Shown: positions 49,750 to 59,101 of the stretch, piece by piece
Numbering within the stretch: position 1 is the stretch's first letter
Layout of the letters: every line of letters starts with the position of its first letter
Assembly (NCBI GenBank): GCA_005223075.1
Contig: NJBO01000002.1
Span: 199,588 to 263,587 of the forward strand
Direction: 5' to 3'
DNA from: a candidate division TA06 bacterium B3_TA06
Lineage (GTDB): Bacteria > Hydrothermota > Tepidihabitantia > B3-TA06
Length of the DNA: 64,000 bases
Notes under the pieces: generated by a model
Database searches by the model: none
Seen by the model: only the letters and a program-made list of their open reading frames with translations
Told to the model about the DNA's origin: nothing
Made by a program: the position numbers and the translations under genes

Positions 49750-50672
49750 AGCGCTTCTCCCTGCGCAATGCGTACGGAGAGGCGCTTTTGGAGTTGGGCC
49801 GCAGGCGCAAGAACGTGGTGGTGCTGGATGCCGATCTAGCTTTATCTACGCAAACCGCTCGTTTCCGCAAGGCCTTCCCAGACCGCTTCTTCGACATGGG
49901 GATAGCCGAGGCCGATATGATAGATACCGCTGTAGGACTGGCAACCACAGGCAAGCTTGTCTTCGTCTCGACCTTCGCCATGTTCGCGGTGGGCAAGCCC
50001 TGGGAGCAGATACGCAACTCGGCCGCCTACTCCGGGGTAACGCTTAACATCGTTGCGACCCATTCCGGAATCTCTGTAGGCGAAGACGGCTCCTCCCATC
50101 AATGCATAGAGGATATGGCGCTCATGCGGATCATCCCAGGGACAACAATCATAGCACCTGCAGACGACATCGCTACCTACGCACTGGTAATGAAACTTGC
50201 TGATCACGAGGGCCTTTCCTACATGAGATTGTCCCGTCCTGATCTGCCCCGGATATACGCCGAGGGCGAGTCCTTCGAGATAGGTAAGGCCAAGGTGCTC
50301 AAAAAGGGAACTCAAGGCACTATAATTGCCACAGGCTCACTTGTTTGGCCTTCGCTCGAAGCCGCGGACATTCTGGCCTCGGAAGGGATCTCCCTGGGTG
50401 TAATTGACATGCACACGGTAAAACCACTTGATGAGCAGCCTGTTCTTGAAGCGGCAAAGCGAACCGGCTTCATCATTACCGCCGAGGAGCACACCGTTAT
50501 CGGAGGGTTGGGCGAGGCTGTTTCATCGCTTCTTTCAGAGTGCTGTCCTACCCGAGTCAAGCGGATCGGTATCCAGGACCGCTTCGGCGAGTCAGGCTCC
50601 TGCGACGAGCTGATGGATTTCTTCGGATTTACCCCTGAAGCTATAGCTAAGGAAATCAAGGAAGCGCTATGA
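49722..50672 (+). CDS. Transketolase, C-terminal subunit
   Basis: The 316-residue subunit carries the pyrimidine-binding part (VVLDADLALSTQ, FFDMGIAEADMIDTAVGLA, STFAMFAVGKPWEQIRNS) and the C-terminal domain (GSLVWPSLEAADILASEGIS, ITAEEHTVIGGLGEAVSSLL). ATG 49722 overlaps the upstream gene by 28 bases and has GAGGAG upstream. The two halves make one active enzyme. Confidence 0.93.
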   Translation: MGSGRTGRVERFSLRNAYGEALLELGRRRKNVVVLDADLALSTQTARFRKAFPDRFFDMGIAEADMIDTAVGLATTGKLVFVSTFAMFAVGKPWEQIRNSAAYSGVTLNIVATHSGISVGEDGSSHQCIEDMALMRIIPGTTIIAPADDIATYALVMKLADHEGLSYMRLSRPDLPRIYAEGESFEIGKAKVLKKGTQGTIIATGSLVWPSLEAADILASEGISLGVIDMHTVKPLDEQPVLEAAKRTGFIITAEEHTVIGGLGEAVSSLLSECCPTRVKRIGIQDRFGESGSCDELMDFFGFTPEAIAKEIKEAL

Positions 50673-51319
50673 TCCGACTGGAGGGTGTGTCCAAGAGCTT
50701 TGCTCCGGATAGGGAGGTCTTTAAGGAGATCAATCTTCACGTAAAGAAGGGTGAGTGGGTGTGGTTCCTGGGAGCCACCGGGGTAGGCAAAAGCGTTCTT
50801 ATGAAGATAGTCTATGGTGCCTTGCCTCCCAGCCAGGGCAAGATTTTTGTTCTTAACGAGGATGTCAGCTCGCTCAACGAGACAGCACTATCCAGGCTGC
50901 GTCGGAGGATGGGGATTGTTTTTCAGGATATACGCCTGCTTGACGACCGGCCGGTTATGGAGAATATCGTTCTTATCCTAGAGGCTTTGGGCAGATCAGG
51001 GCGCGAGGCTCACGAGCGCGCCGAGCATTGGCTCTCAATGGTAGGGATGAGCGATCACTCCTCCCGCTGCCCCTATGAACTCTCAATAGGCCAACAACAG
51101 AAGGTGGCCCTGGCAAGGGCACTTGCCAAGGAACCCGAGCTCCTTCTGTTGGACGAACCCTTCTCATCCCTTGACGAGAAGGAAGAGAGGGAGGTGCTCA
51201 AGCTATTGGGCAAGATAAATCATGAAGGAACCACGATACTTGCGGCAAGCCACGTGCACGAGGTACTGCATTTCCTTCCAGGAAGGGTACTTCAGTTGAC
51301 CGCGGGTGGCATAGAGTGA
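50669..51319 (+). CDS. ftsE: Cell-division ABC transporter ATPase FtsE
   Basis: The 216-residue ATPase has Walker A GATGVGKS, the signature LSIGQQQK, Walker B LLLLDEPFSSLDEKE and a switch His in AASHVHEVL. With FtsX it transmits ATP-driven changes at the septum to a periplasmic activator of peptidoglycan hydrolases. ATG overlaps the transketolase stop (ATGA). FtsE and FtsX are followed by the EnvC-like gene, the normal partner. Confidence 0.93.
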   Translation: MIRLEGVSKSFAPDREVFKEINLHVKKGEWVWFLGATGVGKSVLMKIVYGALPPSQGKIFVLNEDVSSLNETALSRLRRRMGIVFQDIRLLDDRPVMENIVLILEALGRSGREAHERAEHWLSMVGMSDHSSRCPYELSIGQQQKVALARALAKEPELLLLDEPFSSLDEKEEREVLKLLGKINHEGTTILAASHVHEVLHFLPGRVLQLTAGGIE

Positions 51320-52173
51320 GCACCGGTTTTGTTTTGAAGGAAGGTTCCAAGCTCTTCTTCAGAGGCAGGCGTATCTCGTTTGCAGCGGCTGCGATCTTCG
51401 CCGTTGTCCTTTCGATCGTAGGGGTTTTTGCACTCGGGACGTTCTATCTTCTTTCGTTCAAGAACGAGATCGAGAGCCGGCTTGAGGTCGTTGCCTTCCT
51501 TTCCCCTGATGCAGACTCAGAGGAACTCATCGGTGAGTTTTCAACCCTTGAGGGGATCGTTTCCGGTTCTGCGGTGTCAAGCCAGGAGGCGCTTGAGGAG
51601 TTTCGCCGCGACCTGGGAGAGGACGCAGAGCTTCTGGATATACTGGATGAGAACCCGCTCCCTCCATCAATCAGATTAAAGCTCACGCCGGAATACCGAT
51701 CACGCGCCCAGCTGGATGCCCTTGAGGAGAAGCTACTTTTATTCGAGGGGGTCGATGAGGTATGGGTAGACCGAAATCTTTTGGACAGGCTGAACAAGTT
51801 CCTCTACATCCTCCTGGGTGCGGACGCGTTCGTGCTTCTTCTGGTTGGATTATCCGCAGTTCTCGTGACCATGCTGGCCACACGCTTTGCAATCCTTGAC
51901 CGCAGGCGAATCATAGACCTTTACTGGTTGATGGGTGTGCATCCGCGCACACTCAGAGCGCCTTACGTGATCGAGGGGCTTTTTGAGGGCCTGTTCGGCA
52001 GCATCGTGGCATACGGAATCGTCTTTGCCCTTCACCTCATACTTTACTCGCTCGTAGGTTCGATGGGCTTTCCTGCTTGGAAGCTTGCCGCAGTCCTTCT
52101 GGGTTTAGGTCTTCTCTTCGGCTGGCTCGGTTCAGGCCTTGCAATAGACGCATTCAAGCTTAAGAGAACGTGA
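51316..52173 (+). CDS. ftsX: Cell-division membrane protein FtsX
   Basis: The 285-residue protein has the FtsX layout: one N-terminal helix (FAAAAIFAVVLSIVGVFALG), a periplasmic domain of about 120 residues, and three C-terminal helices (AFVLLLVGLSAVLVTMLA, EGLFGSIVAYGIVFALHLI, LAAVLLGLGLLFGWLGSGL). The RIIDLYWLMGVHPRTLRAPY loop is the cytoplasmic coupling region. GTG overlaps the ftsE stop (GTGA). Confidence 0.92.
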   Translation: MSTGFVLKEGSKLFFRGRRISFAAAAIFAVVLSIVGVFALGTFYLLSFKNEIESRLEVVAFLSPDADSEELIGEFSTLEGIVSGSAVSSQEALEEFRRDLGEDAELLDILDENPLPPSIRLKLTPEYRSRAQLDALEEKLLLFEGVDEVWVDRNLLDRLNKFLYILLGADAFVLLLVGLSAVLVTMLATRFAILDRRRIIDLYWLMGVHPRTLRAPYVIEGLFEGLFGSIVAYGIVFALHLILYSLVGSMGFPAWKLAAVLLGLGLLFGWLGSGLAIDAFKLKRT

Positions 52174-53282
52174 AGCGAATCCTGCCCTGGCTTCTGGTTA
52201 TTCTCGTTCCGTTTATTATGCTTCCACAGCCCAAGGCCGAGCGTCAAAGGGAGCTTACAAAGATTCGCTCCCGCCTCTCAGCGGTCAAGAAAGAGATCAG
52301 CGCATTCAAAAAACAGGAGAAGGGCATAGCCAGGGAGATTGATCTTCTCCAGGAGCAGGTCTCTCTGACCAAACGGCTTATCTCCGAGCTCAGGCGTTCG
52401 CAGCTCTCAACCCAGGCAGGGATAGACTCGCTTCAGGAAGCGATCGATTCGCTGGGGACCCAGCTTGAGGGAAGCAAGGAGAATCTGCGCAAAAGGCTTG
52501 TTTCACTTTACAAGCGGGGGCAGTTCTACGATCTGGAGCTAGTATTCGGCGCCAGCTCGGTTGCAGAGATATACGACCGCATCTACTTTACACGCTACGC
52601 GGCGCGCGCCGAGGAGCGGCTATTTGAAAATCTGCTTGACGCAAAAGCCAAGGTGGAGCAAAAGAAGGACAGCCTACAGCTCTTCAACAATGAACTTTCA
52701 GCGCTTCTTGGAGAACAAAAAGCGGCCAAGGATTCGCTTACTTCCGCAAAACGAAGCAAACAGAAGAGGTTGAACAAGATCCAGACCTCAAAGAAGTCGA
52801 AGGAGAAACTCAGGAAAGAGCTGGAGGCGCGCAGGCACGAGCTGGAGAGACTGATCGCTTCCATGGATCAAAGACCCCAGCCCAAACCCACCGGAACGGT
52901 TATAGAGAAGGGACGAGGCAATCTCCCATGGCCTGTGGCAACGAGGAAGGTCCTGGCAAGCTTCGGAACCATCGTTCACCCGCGCTACAAGACCAGGACC
53001 TTTAACGACGGCATTGATATAGACTGTTCGGGCACCAAGACGGTCAAGGCGATTCATAAAGGGGAGGTTTCTTACGCTGCACATCTTACAGGTTATGGTC
53101 TGTTGGTAATTATAGATCATCAGGACGGCTACTACACAATCTACAGCAATCTGGATAAGATAAGCGTAAAGACAGGCCAAACCGTATCGCAGGGGCAGAC
53201 CTTGGGGACGGCCTCAGATTACCTCCATTTTGGGGTCAATAAAGGTGGAAAGTTCCTCAACCCCATAAACTACCTGAAGTAG
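52170..53282 (+). CDS. envC: EnvC-like murein hydrolase activator
   Basis: The 370-residue precursor has a signal peptide, two long coiled coils (about residues 30-110 and 165-235) and a C-terminal LytM (M23) domain. The zinc ligands are lost: the active HxGxD is NDGIDID, and YxHL is YSNL. Such degenerate LytM domains activate amidases instead of cutting peptidoglycan. GTG overlaps the ftsX stop (GTGA), which matches the FtsEX-EnvC complex. Confidence 0.9.
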   Translation: MKRILPWLLVILVPFIMLPQPKAERQRELTKIRSRLSAVKKEISAFKKQEKGIAREIDLLQEQVSLTKRLISELRRSQLSTQAGIDSLQEAIDSLGTQLEGSKENLRKRLVSLYKRGQFYDLELVFGASSVAEIYDRIYFTRYAARAEERLFENLLDAKAKVEQKKDSLQLFNNELSALLGEQKAAKDSLTSAKRSKQKRLNKIQTSKKSKEKLRKELEARRHELERLIASMDQRPQPKPTGTVIEKGRGNLPWPVATRKVLASFGTIVHPRYKTRTFNDGIDIDCSGTKTVKAIHKGEVSYAAHLTGYGLLVIIDHQDGYYTIYSNLDKISVKTGQTVSQGQTLGTASDYLHFGVNKGGKFLNPINYLK

Positions 53283-54323
53283 ATGACATCGCTAAACCAG
53301 GATGTACTTGATATACTCAAGGGACAACCGCACGCGGTTGAGTTTTTAGAGAAGGCCGCAGAGAACCCTCAGGGCGGTTACATCTTCTTCGGGCCAGACG
53401 GGGTAGGCAAGCGCACCGCAGCCATCCTTTTTGCCGCAGCAATCAACCCGCCTTCGTTCAGCGAGACGATATTCTCACTTTCGCACCCCGACATAGCGCC
53501 GCTTTTCCCGTTCAAGGCCGAGCCTGCAACCGGACGGGAGAAGTGGCTCGAGGAGTGGGGCAAGGAACGTGAAAACTACATGCTTGATAAGCTCTCACCG
53601 GACCCTAACCCTTCCTGGGTCATCTCGATCGACAGGATACGCGATCTACGCAGGGAGATGAAGTACCCGCCGCGCATCCTGCACCACAGGGCAGCACTTC
53701 TATTTGACTTCGACCGGATCAGGGAGGAGGGCGCCAACGCGTTCCTTAAAACACTTGAGGAGCCGCAGGCACAGACCGTGCTTGTGCTTACCACCTCCCG
53801 CCCCTTTGCCCTGCCTGCAACGATCCGCTCGCGCTGCAAGCTCGTTAGATTCAAAGCCCTTGAAGATGAGGTGATCAAGGATAAGCTTTTAAATGACGGT
53901 TACCCTGAAGAAGAGGTAGACGTCGCTGTGGACGTCGCCTTTGGCAGCCTCAAGCAGGCATACCTTTATCTTGATGATAAGGAGAGTCTTATCTCCGAGG
54001 AGGTGTTTTCGTATCTCCAACATCCTGTCTCCTCAGATCTGGATCTGGTGCGGCTGATAGAGCGGCTCAGCTACCAGGTAGGTCTTGATAAGGTCCTTTC
54101 ATCCTTTAGCCTTGTTTTTCGGTGGGTGATGCGTGCCCGTTCAGGCAGACGCCCAAGCTGGAAACGCTTGGCAAAACTCGTGGACGCCCTTTCTGCACGG
54201 ATCTCACGAACTGCCCTTGTTCATAACATCCTTGCAACCGAGCGGATGTCGGGCAGGGTGTCGCTCAACCCCACGCCATCACTCTTTCTCTATCAGTTTC
54301 TTTCTTCCCTAAGGTTTGATTGA
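53283..54323 (+). CDS. holB: DNA polymerase III, delta-prime-like clamp-loader subunit
   Basis: The 346-residue AAA+ protein has the clamp-loader form: GGYIFFGPDGVGKRTAAILFA (Walker A-like), SIDRIRDLRREMKYPP, AALLFDFDRIREEGANAFLKTLEEP and SRPFALPATIRSRCKLVRF. It helps open the sliding clamp during replication. There is no space between the envC stop and its ATG. It ends the operon; the convergent M6 protease gene begins 113 bp away, and nothing else is seen there. Confidence 0.9.
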   Translation: MTSLNQDVLDILKGQPHAVEFLEKAAENPQGGYIFFGPDGVGKRTAAILFAAAINPPSFSETIFSLSHPDIAPLFPFKAEPATGREKWLEEWGKERENYMLDKLSPDPNPSWVISIDRIRDLRREMKYPPRILHHRAALLFDFDRIREEGANAFLKTLEEPQAQTVLVLTTSRPFALPATIRSRCKLVRFKALEDEVIKDKLLNDGYPEEEVDVAVDVAFGSLKQAYLYLDDKESLISEEVFSYLQHPVSSDLDLVRLIERLSYQVGLDKVLSSFSLVFRWVMRARSGRRPSWKRLAKLVDALSARISRTALVHNILATERMSGRVSLNPTPSLFLYQFLSSLRFD

Positions 54324-54436
54324 GACTTCACGTCGATATTAGATGTTGTTTACGCCGTCGTAGGCGTGTTACGGGTTCGGCTCAGTCTGGGACACCCAAC
54401 GGCGGCACACTGAGTCAGTGCTACACTGAATGGTTT

Positions 54437-57136
54437 TTAATCCACAACCACCAGGCGCGCGGTGTGAGAGCCGCGGCTGGTCTTTAAGGCTACGAAGTAG
54501 ACACCTGAGGACAGTGCGCTGGTTGGTATCTCGATCGCATGATTACCTCGATTAAGGGTTCCAAGCGATTTTCCGCTCACCCTGCACCCCAGAGCATCGT
54601 AGAGGACAAGTTCTACCTTCTGGGACTCGGCAAGTGATATGTACATAACGGCTGCATCCCCGGCGCGAACAACCGGAGACAGTATCTCGATCCCCCAGAC
54701 AGAAGGTCTGGAAGGCTGCTCCGCGATACCCAGATCGTAGCCGAACCAGCGAAGAACTCGTCCCATGAACGCCTCCTTGGAGAGCACCATGTAAGGATTC
54801 CCTGTAAGCCCCTCGAAAGGAAAGGCAAGATATGCAAGCTGGTATGTGTCGTTCTCAAAAGCTATAGCAGCGGCGTTGCCGTCGGAGTAGAGAAGGATGG
54901 GAAACGCATCGCCGGTGGCAGAGATACCGTCCTTTGACGTGCCATATGCGGCCGAGACCGCCACCAGCTCATCCTCCCCTACAATGGGATTATTCCCGGC
55001 GCCATTGATTACGATCTCGCTTTGATTCGGGGTTTCAAACTGTGCGTGCAGGAAGTCGCGGTAGAAACTTGAGCCTGTCCTGTCCTCGCCCAGGTTCTGG
55101 CTGGAAATGACGAGTTTACCGCCACTTGCAAGAAAGTTCTGCAGGAGTCCTTCTTCTGATTCACTCAAGGTAGCGCTTTCCTGGCCGGTAAACCAGACAA
55201 GGACCGAATCGTGCGTTCCTTGGGCGAGCAGCATATCCTCAAGCGATGTCAGGTCCTCTGCGGTGGCCTGCTCATGGGGGACTTCCAGGTTGTCCAGAAC
55301 CTCGTCATAGATCAGGCTCAGTCCCTCATCTGCAACGTCGTTAACCACAAGCAGCCCTGGCCAGCCCAGCATCAGAGCAAAGCTGAAGGTCTGTTCGAAA
55401 CCGGTCGTTGTTTCTCGCAGGGTAAGCCTTGCTTCAGTCTCAAGACAACCCGGGACTTCGGGAGAGAGAGCCAGGGTAAACGGATCGGATGCGTTGGAAG
55501 CAACCCCCTCCTCGGCGACCGCACCAAACGAAACCTCAGGTTTTGTGACGGTTACCGCTTTGCTGTTGACAAACAGCTCACCCTCTACGTTGTCAGCAGC
55601 CCCCCAGAGATTTTCAATGGTTACCACGAGTGTTCCCTTCTCGCCCGGTTCGATCCTGGCGTTGCCCCCGCCTGACTGCCTGATTGAAACCAAGCGGAAG
55701 TATGGAAGATGCTTGCCCACATCAAGATGGGCATATATCACGCTGTCAGAGTCGGTTATGTCAAGCACACCGACTCTCGTATCTTCCTCAAAGTAGTCTC
55801 TGCTTGTGGGATATGGCAGGTGGGTGTAGAACTCCCTGCGCCTCCATGTGCCGGGGAAGGGATCGCCCGGATCCCCAGAGCTCAAGTTGCGTTCAAGATC
55901 AAACTTCCCGTCCGCCTGCTCGACTGCCACGCGGTAGTGATGATACGCTGAGTGCTCCCCGGGTATATACTGGTTGTTGTTGTTGTGTTTTGCCTCGTCC
56001 ACGTGATATACGAGGAGTCCTTCGCCGGGAAGTTTAGCGTCAAATAGACCCAACTTCCGGCGGTTCTCAACGAGGAAGTACTGCCTGCCCACTGTATCTC
56101 CATCTGTCCAGAGACGGTAGACTACAGGGGTAAACTCTACCGCCGCAAGTTCCGCGTTGATCTTGTAATCGGTTACGCGAACAGGCTGCACCCATCCCAG
56201 CCTGGATTTGCACCAGGCGTCAAAATGGGCAGGCGAGGCACCGCCGCCGTTCCATGAACCACCGGCCATCAGGCTCCAGCGGCCTACACCTCGAGAATCG
56301 TAGTCGTAGTCGTAAAGATCGGGCAATCCCAGGATATGACCGTACTCGTGAGCAAAAACCCCAATGTTGATGAGCGAGCCGGCACAGTGTTCCTCGGGCT
56401 GAACCGAGTAGCGCTCAAGTCGAATCTTCCCGCCGTTTGCAGACGCATCGTTGGTTTCGTAGTACGTTACCGACATGTGAGACCAAATCCTGCCGCAGTG
56501 GTTCTCCTCGTATCCCGGTCCGGCGTGAACAACGTACACCGCATCTATCGCACCGTCGTCGTCCCCTGAGTTCGGGATACCATCAGGGCCGTCGTTATCG
56601 AAGCGAGCGAAATCAACGTAAGGGTCGGCCGCCTTGACCGCCTCCTCGGCCAGTTCAGCGGAGTGTTCAAAACCGTAGTATTCTGACCAATAGTCGTAGC
56701 TGCCAGCAAGACGGTGCCAGGCGCGTCTGCTCGAAGGATAAGGGGAGACCTCGCCTGAGAACTCAAACTGGCCGTAGGAGTTCTCGATGTAAAAATCCTT
56801 CATGCTGCCGGTCTTCTTGAGGCCTACGCTGAAGAGCAGGGTGTCGTAGGCAGCAGGTGGGTGATGGAAGGTGTCCGCCTTGTTATCATAGAAATCCACA
56901 AGTATGGCTATACCTGAACCTGAGGTCACAGGTTCTGCAGGCATGGGGATTGAGTGGAGGGCTGCTTGTGCATTGAAAGCCTTCCAGGCCTGGGCCACCT
57001 TTTTAAGTTCACCTGTGGCGCGTAACTCTTCTACCATGTCGGGATGCAACGGCATGGGGATAATCGGCCCTTGAGCGAGACGCTCGCTTGCTGAAAGCCC
57101 AGCAGCGAACAAAATTGATAGCAAGATTGTATTCAT
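54437..57136 (-). CDS. Secreted M6-family metalloprotease with sorting domain
   Basis: The 899-residue precursor has a signal peptide and an M6 (immune-inhibitor-A-like) catalytic domain. The zinc motif is FAHEYGHILGLPDLYDYD (H-E-x-x-H), followed by GRWSLMAGGSWNG. Later regions look like beta-sandwich domains. The C-terminus (VELVLYDALGCRVSGKSLG, LSSGVYFVALKTS, ARLVVVD) resembles a type IX sorting domain. ATG 57136 is chosen because a TTGACA/TAGACT promoter ends 7 nt before it. It is probably a surface-exported protease. Confidence 0.87.
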   Translation of the reverse strand: MNTILLSILFAAGLSASERLAQGPIIPMPLHPDMVEELRATGELKKVAQAWKAFNAQAALHSIPMPAEPVTSGSGIAILVDFYDNKADTFHHPPAAYDTLLFSVGLKKTGSMKDFYIENSYGQFEFSGEVSPYPSSRRAWHRLAGSYDYWSEYYGFEHSAELAEEAVKAADPYVDFARFDNDGPDGIPNSGDDDGAIDAVYVVHAGPGYEENHCGRIWSHMSVTYYETNDASANGGKIRLERYSVQPEEHCAGSLINIGVFAHEYGHILGLPDLYDYDYDSRGVGRWSLMAGGSWNGGGASPAHFDAWCKSRLGWVQPVRVTDYKINAELAAVEFTPVVYRLWTDGDTVGRQYFLVENRRKLGLFDAKLPGEGLLVYHVDEAKHNNNNQYIPGEHSAYHHYRVAVEQADGKFDLERNLSSGDPGDPFPGTWRRREFYTHLPYPTSRDYFEEDTRVGVLDITDSDSVIYAHLDVGKHLPYFRLVSIRQSGGGNARIEPGEKGTLVVTIENLWGAADNVEGELFVNSKAVTVTKPEVSFGAVAEEGVASNASDPFTLALSPEVPGCLETEARLTLRETTTGFEQTFSFALMLGWPGLLVVNDVADEGLSLIYDEVLDNLEVPHEQATAEDLTSLEDMLLAQGTHDSVLVWFTGQESATLSESEEGLLQNFLASGGKLVISSQNLGEDRTGSSFYRDFLHAQFETPNQSEIVINGAGNNPIVGEDELVAVSAAYGTSKDGISATGDAFPILLYSDGNAAAIAFENDTYQLAYLAFPFEGLTGNPYMVLSKEAFMGRVLRWFGYDLGIAEQPSRPSVWGIEILSPVVRAGDAAVMYISLAESQKVELVLYDALGCRVSGKSLGTLNRGNHAIEIPTSALSSGVYFVALKTSRGSHTARLVVVD

Positions 57137-57143
57137 AGATGTA

Positions 57144-57171
57144 AGTCTAGCCTGCGGAGACGCTATGTCAA
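57144..57171 (-). promoter_or_regulatory. Promoter of the M6 protease, leaderless
   Basis: TTGACA (57166-57171), 16-bp spacer, TAGACT (57144-57149); ATG follows after 7 nt. Confidence 0.8.
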
Positions 57172-57245
57172 GGTGTGGACGATGAGGATCTGGCGTGTTG
57201 AGAAGGTGAGGACGGGTGAAATCTTTTGAGAAATTAATTAGATAC

Positions 57246-57273
57246 TTGACAAGCCCAGAGTTGGGACTATATT
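57246..57273 (+). promoter_or_regulatory. Promoter of the GH17-like gene
   Basis: TTGACA (57246-57251), 16-bp spacer, TATATT (57268-57273), then AAAGGAGGAAAATAAA before ATG 57295. Confidence 0.88.
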
Positions 57274-57294
57274 TTATAAAAGGAGGAAAATAAA

Positions 57295-58989
57295 ATGAAG
57301 TTTTTAACTCTGTTCGCGCTAATGCTTCTTGCATGGAGCAATGGGGTAGAGGGTGCATTGAAGTTTACCGGTGTCTGCTACGGACCCTACAGGGACAACG
57401 AAGCCCCGGCGTTTTATCCCACTGTTGAGGAGATAAGAGAGGACATCCACTTTATTAAGAACCTCACAAATTCGATTCGCATCTACAATATAGACTGCAG
57501 TTTGGGCGAAATACCACGCATCTGTGAAGCAGAGACCCTCGATTGTTACCCAGGGGTTTGGATCTCAGGACAGAGAAAGCTAGATAGTATGAGAATTCAA
57601 GAATTGATCATGCTAGCGAAGGAGAATCTGAGTTGTGTAAAGGGCCTTATAGTGGGTAACGAGGTTTTGCTGCGGGGAGATTTGAAAAAGGAGGAGCTGA
57701 TCGAATATATCAAGGAGGTCAGGGATAGTACGGGTCTAGAGGTAACGACGGCAGAGATATGGGGCCTTTGGGATGATAGCCTTGCGGAAAATGTGGATTT
57801 CGTTCTCGCTCATGTCCATCCTTACTGGGAAAACATCGCAGTTGATGATGCGGCAGCTTATGTTAAGGAGAAATGGGAGTATTTGAATGTTCAGTTCCCT
57901 GGTAAGGAGGTGATAATCGGAGAGACGGGATGGCCCTCTGAGGGCGATCCTCGTGGAGATGCTGTGCCTAGCGAGGAGAACCAAAGGATATTTCTGGATA
58001 GCTTAAAACGAATTGCCGAAGAGGAAAACATGCCATATTTCTACTTCGAGGCGTTCGACGAGAAGTATAAGGTGACATCTGAGGGAGAGGTGGGTGCTCA
58101 TTGGGGCATCTACTACTCTGACGACTCGATAAAGCCCTTGCTGAAAGACCTTGTGCCTGAGGATGCTCAAGAGGGCATTGATAGACCGGCACGCGACAGG
58201 AAAGTCACCATGCCCTGGTACGTGTATAAGGACGCTTTGTCTTGCGAGAATCACTTCATACCCTCGGGCTGGATGGGATACCGACAGGGGATAAAGACTT
58301 TCGATGAGGTTTGGTTAGAGAATCCTTGTTCTGGCAAAACTTGCATAAAAATCACATATATCCCTCAATCCTCCTCAGAATGGGCCGGAGTTTATTGGCA
58401 ATACCCTGAGAACAACTGGGGTGACCTCCCTGGATACGACCTTTCTGCAGCGGATACCTTTCTTTTCTGCGCACGAGGCGAAGAGGGAGGAGAGAAGGCA
58501 GAATTTAAGGTTGGAGGTATTGGATCTCTAGAGCTGAATTCGACAGGCGTTATAACCCTGACAAAGGAATGGAAGGAATATGGTATCCATATACGGGGAA
58601 AGGATCTGAGCAACGTCATCGGGGGGTTTTGCTGGGTTAGCAATTACAGCCAGAATCCAGAGGGATGCACCATCTATCTTGATAAAATCCGGTACGACCA
58701 ATTTAACAGTATACATGAATCAGAGACATCCACTACATCACCCTTGCCACATGTGGATATGCTCTCCCCCATCGGTCAGCGGATTGTGATGAGGTATGCG
58801 AATTACCCACATGGCTTCTCAGCCGCCGTCTTCGACGCCTCAGGCCAGAAGGTGGACGAAATACACGCCTCCGCTGGCGCGTCGTCCGGCACCATCACCT
58901 GGGGCGAGGATTATTCGCCTGGGGTGTATTTCATCCGGGAGATGTCCGATAGCTTATCAGCAACGCAGAAGGTTATCCTGATACGATAG
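57295..58989 (+). CDS. Secreted GH17-like beta-glucanase with sorting domain
   Basis: The 564-residue precursor has a signal peptide and a glycoside hydrolase 17-like barrel (about 20-290). The proton donor Glu is in LIVGNEVLLRG, the nucleophile Glu in IIGETGWPSEGD, and YFYFEAFDE follows. Residues 300-480 look like a carbohydrate-binding beta-sandwich (GVYWQYPENNWGDLPGYDLS). The C-terminus (RIVMRYANYPHGFSAAVFDA, SPGVYFIREMSD) resembles the one at 28202. It probably hydrolyses beta-1,3-glucan outside the cell. Confidence 0.85.
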   Translation: MKFLTLFALMLLAWSNGVEGALKFTGVCYGPYRDNEAPAFYPTVEEIREDIHFIKNLTNSIRIYNIDCSLGEIPRICEAETLDCYPGVWISGQRKLDSMRIQELIMLAKENLSCVKGLIVGNEVLLRGDLKKEELIEYIKEVRDSTGLEVTTAEIWGLWDDSLAENVDFVLAHVHPYWENIAVDDAAAYVKEKWEYLNVQFPGKEVIIGETGWPSEGDPRGDAVPSEENQRIFLDSLKRIAEEENMPYFYFEAFDEKYKVTSEGEVGAHWGIYYSDDSIKPLLKDLVPEDAQEGIDRPARDRKVTMPWYVYKDALSCENHFIPSGWMGYRQGIKTFDEVWLENPCSGKTCIKITYIPQSSSEWAGVYWQYPENNWGDLPGYDLSAADTFLFCARGEEGGEKAEFKVGGIGSLELNSTGVITLTKEWKEYGIHIRGKDLSNVIGGFCWVSNYSQNPEGCTIYLDKIRYDQFNSIHESETSTTSPLPHVDMLSPIGQRIVMRYANYPHGFSAAVFDASGQKVDEIHASAGASSGTITWGEDYSPGVYFIREMSDSLSATQKVILIR

Positions 58990-59007
58990 GTTCCACCTCT
59001 TTCGTCT

Positions 59008-59056
59008 GCGATCTTTTACCCCTGCGGGGCACACGTGCCCGGAGGGCAAAAGGAGC
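59008..59056. repeat. Family A palindrome, copy 7 (inverted, enlarged)
   Basis: On the minus strand it runs TGCTCCTTTTGCCC ... GGGTAAAAGATCGCAG, with an additional inner GGGCACGTGTGCCC hairpin. It follows the GH17-like gene. Confidence 0.7.
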
Positions 59057-59067
59057 ACGTGTAAGTC

Positions 59068-59095
59068 TTGATTTTTGAAGCTATTCCTTTATAAT
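59068..59095 (+). promoter_or_regulatory. Promoter of the epimerase-hutI operon, leaderless
   Basis: TTGATT (59068-59073), 16-bp spacer, TATAAT (59090-59095); ATG 59102 follows after 6 nt. Confidence 0.8.
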
Positions 59096-59101
59096 CTTCC
59101 C

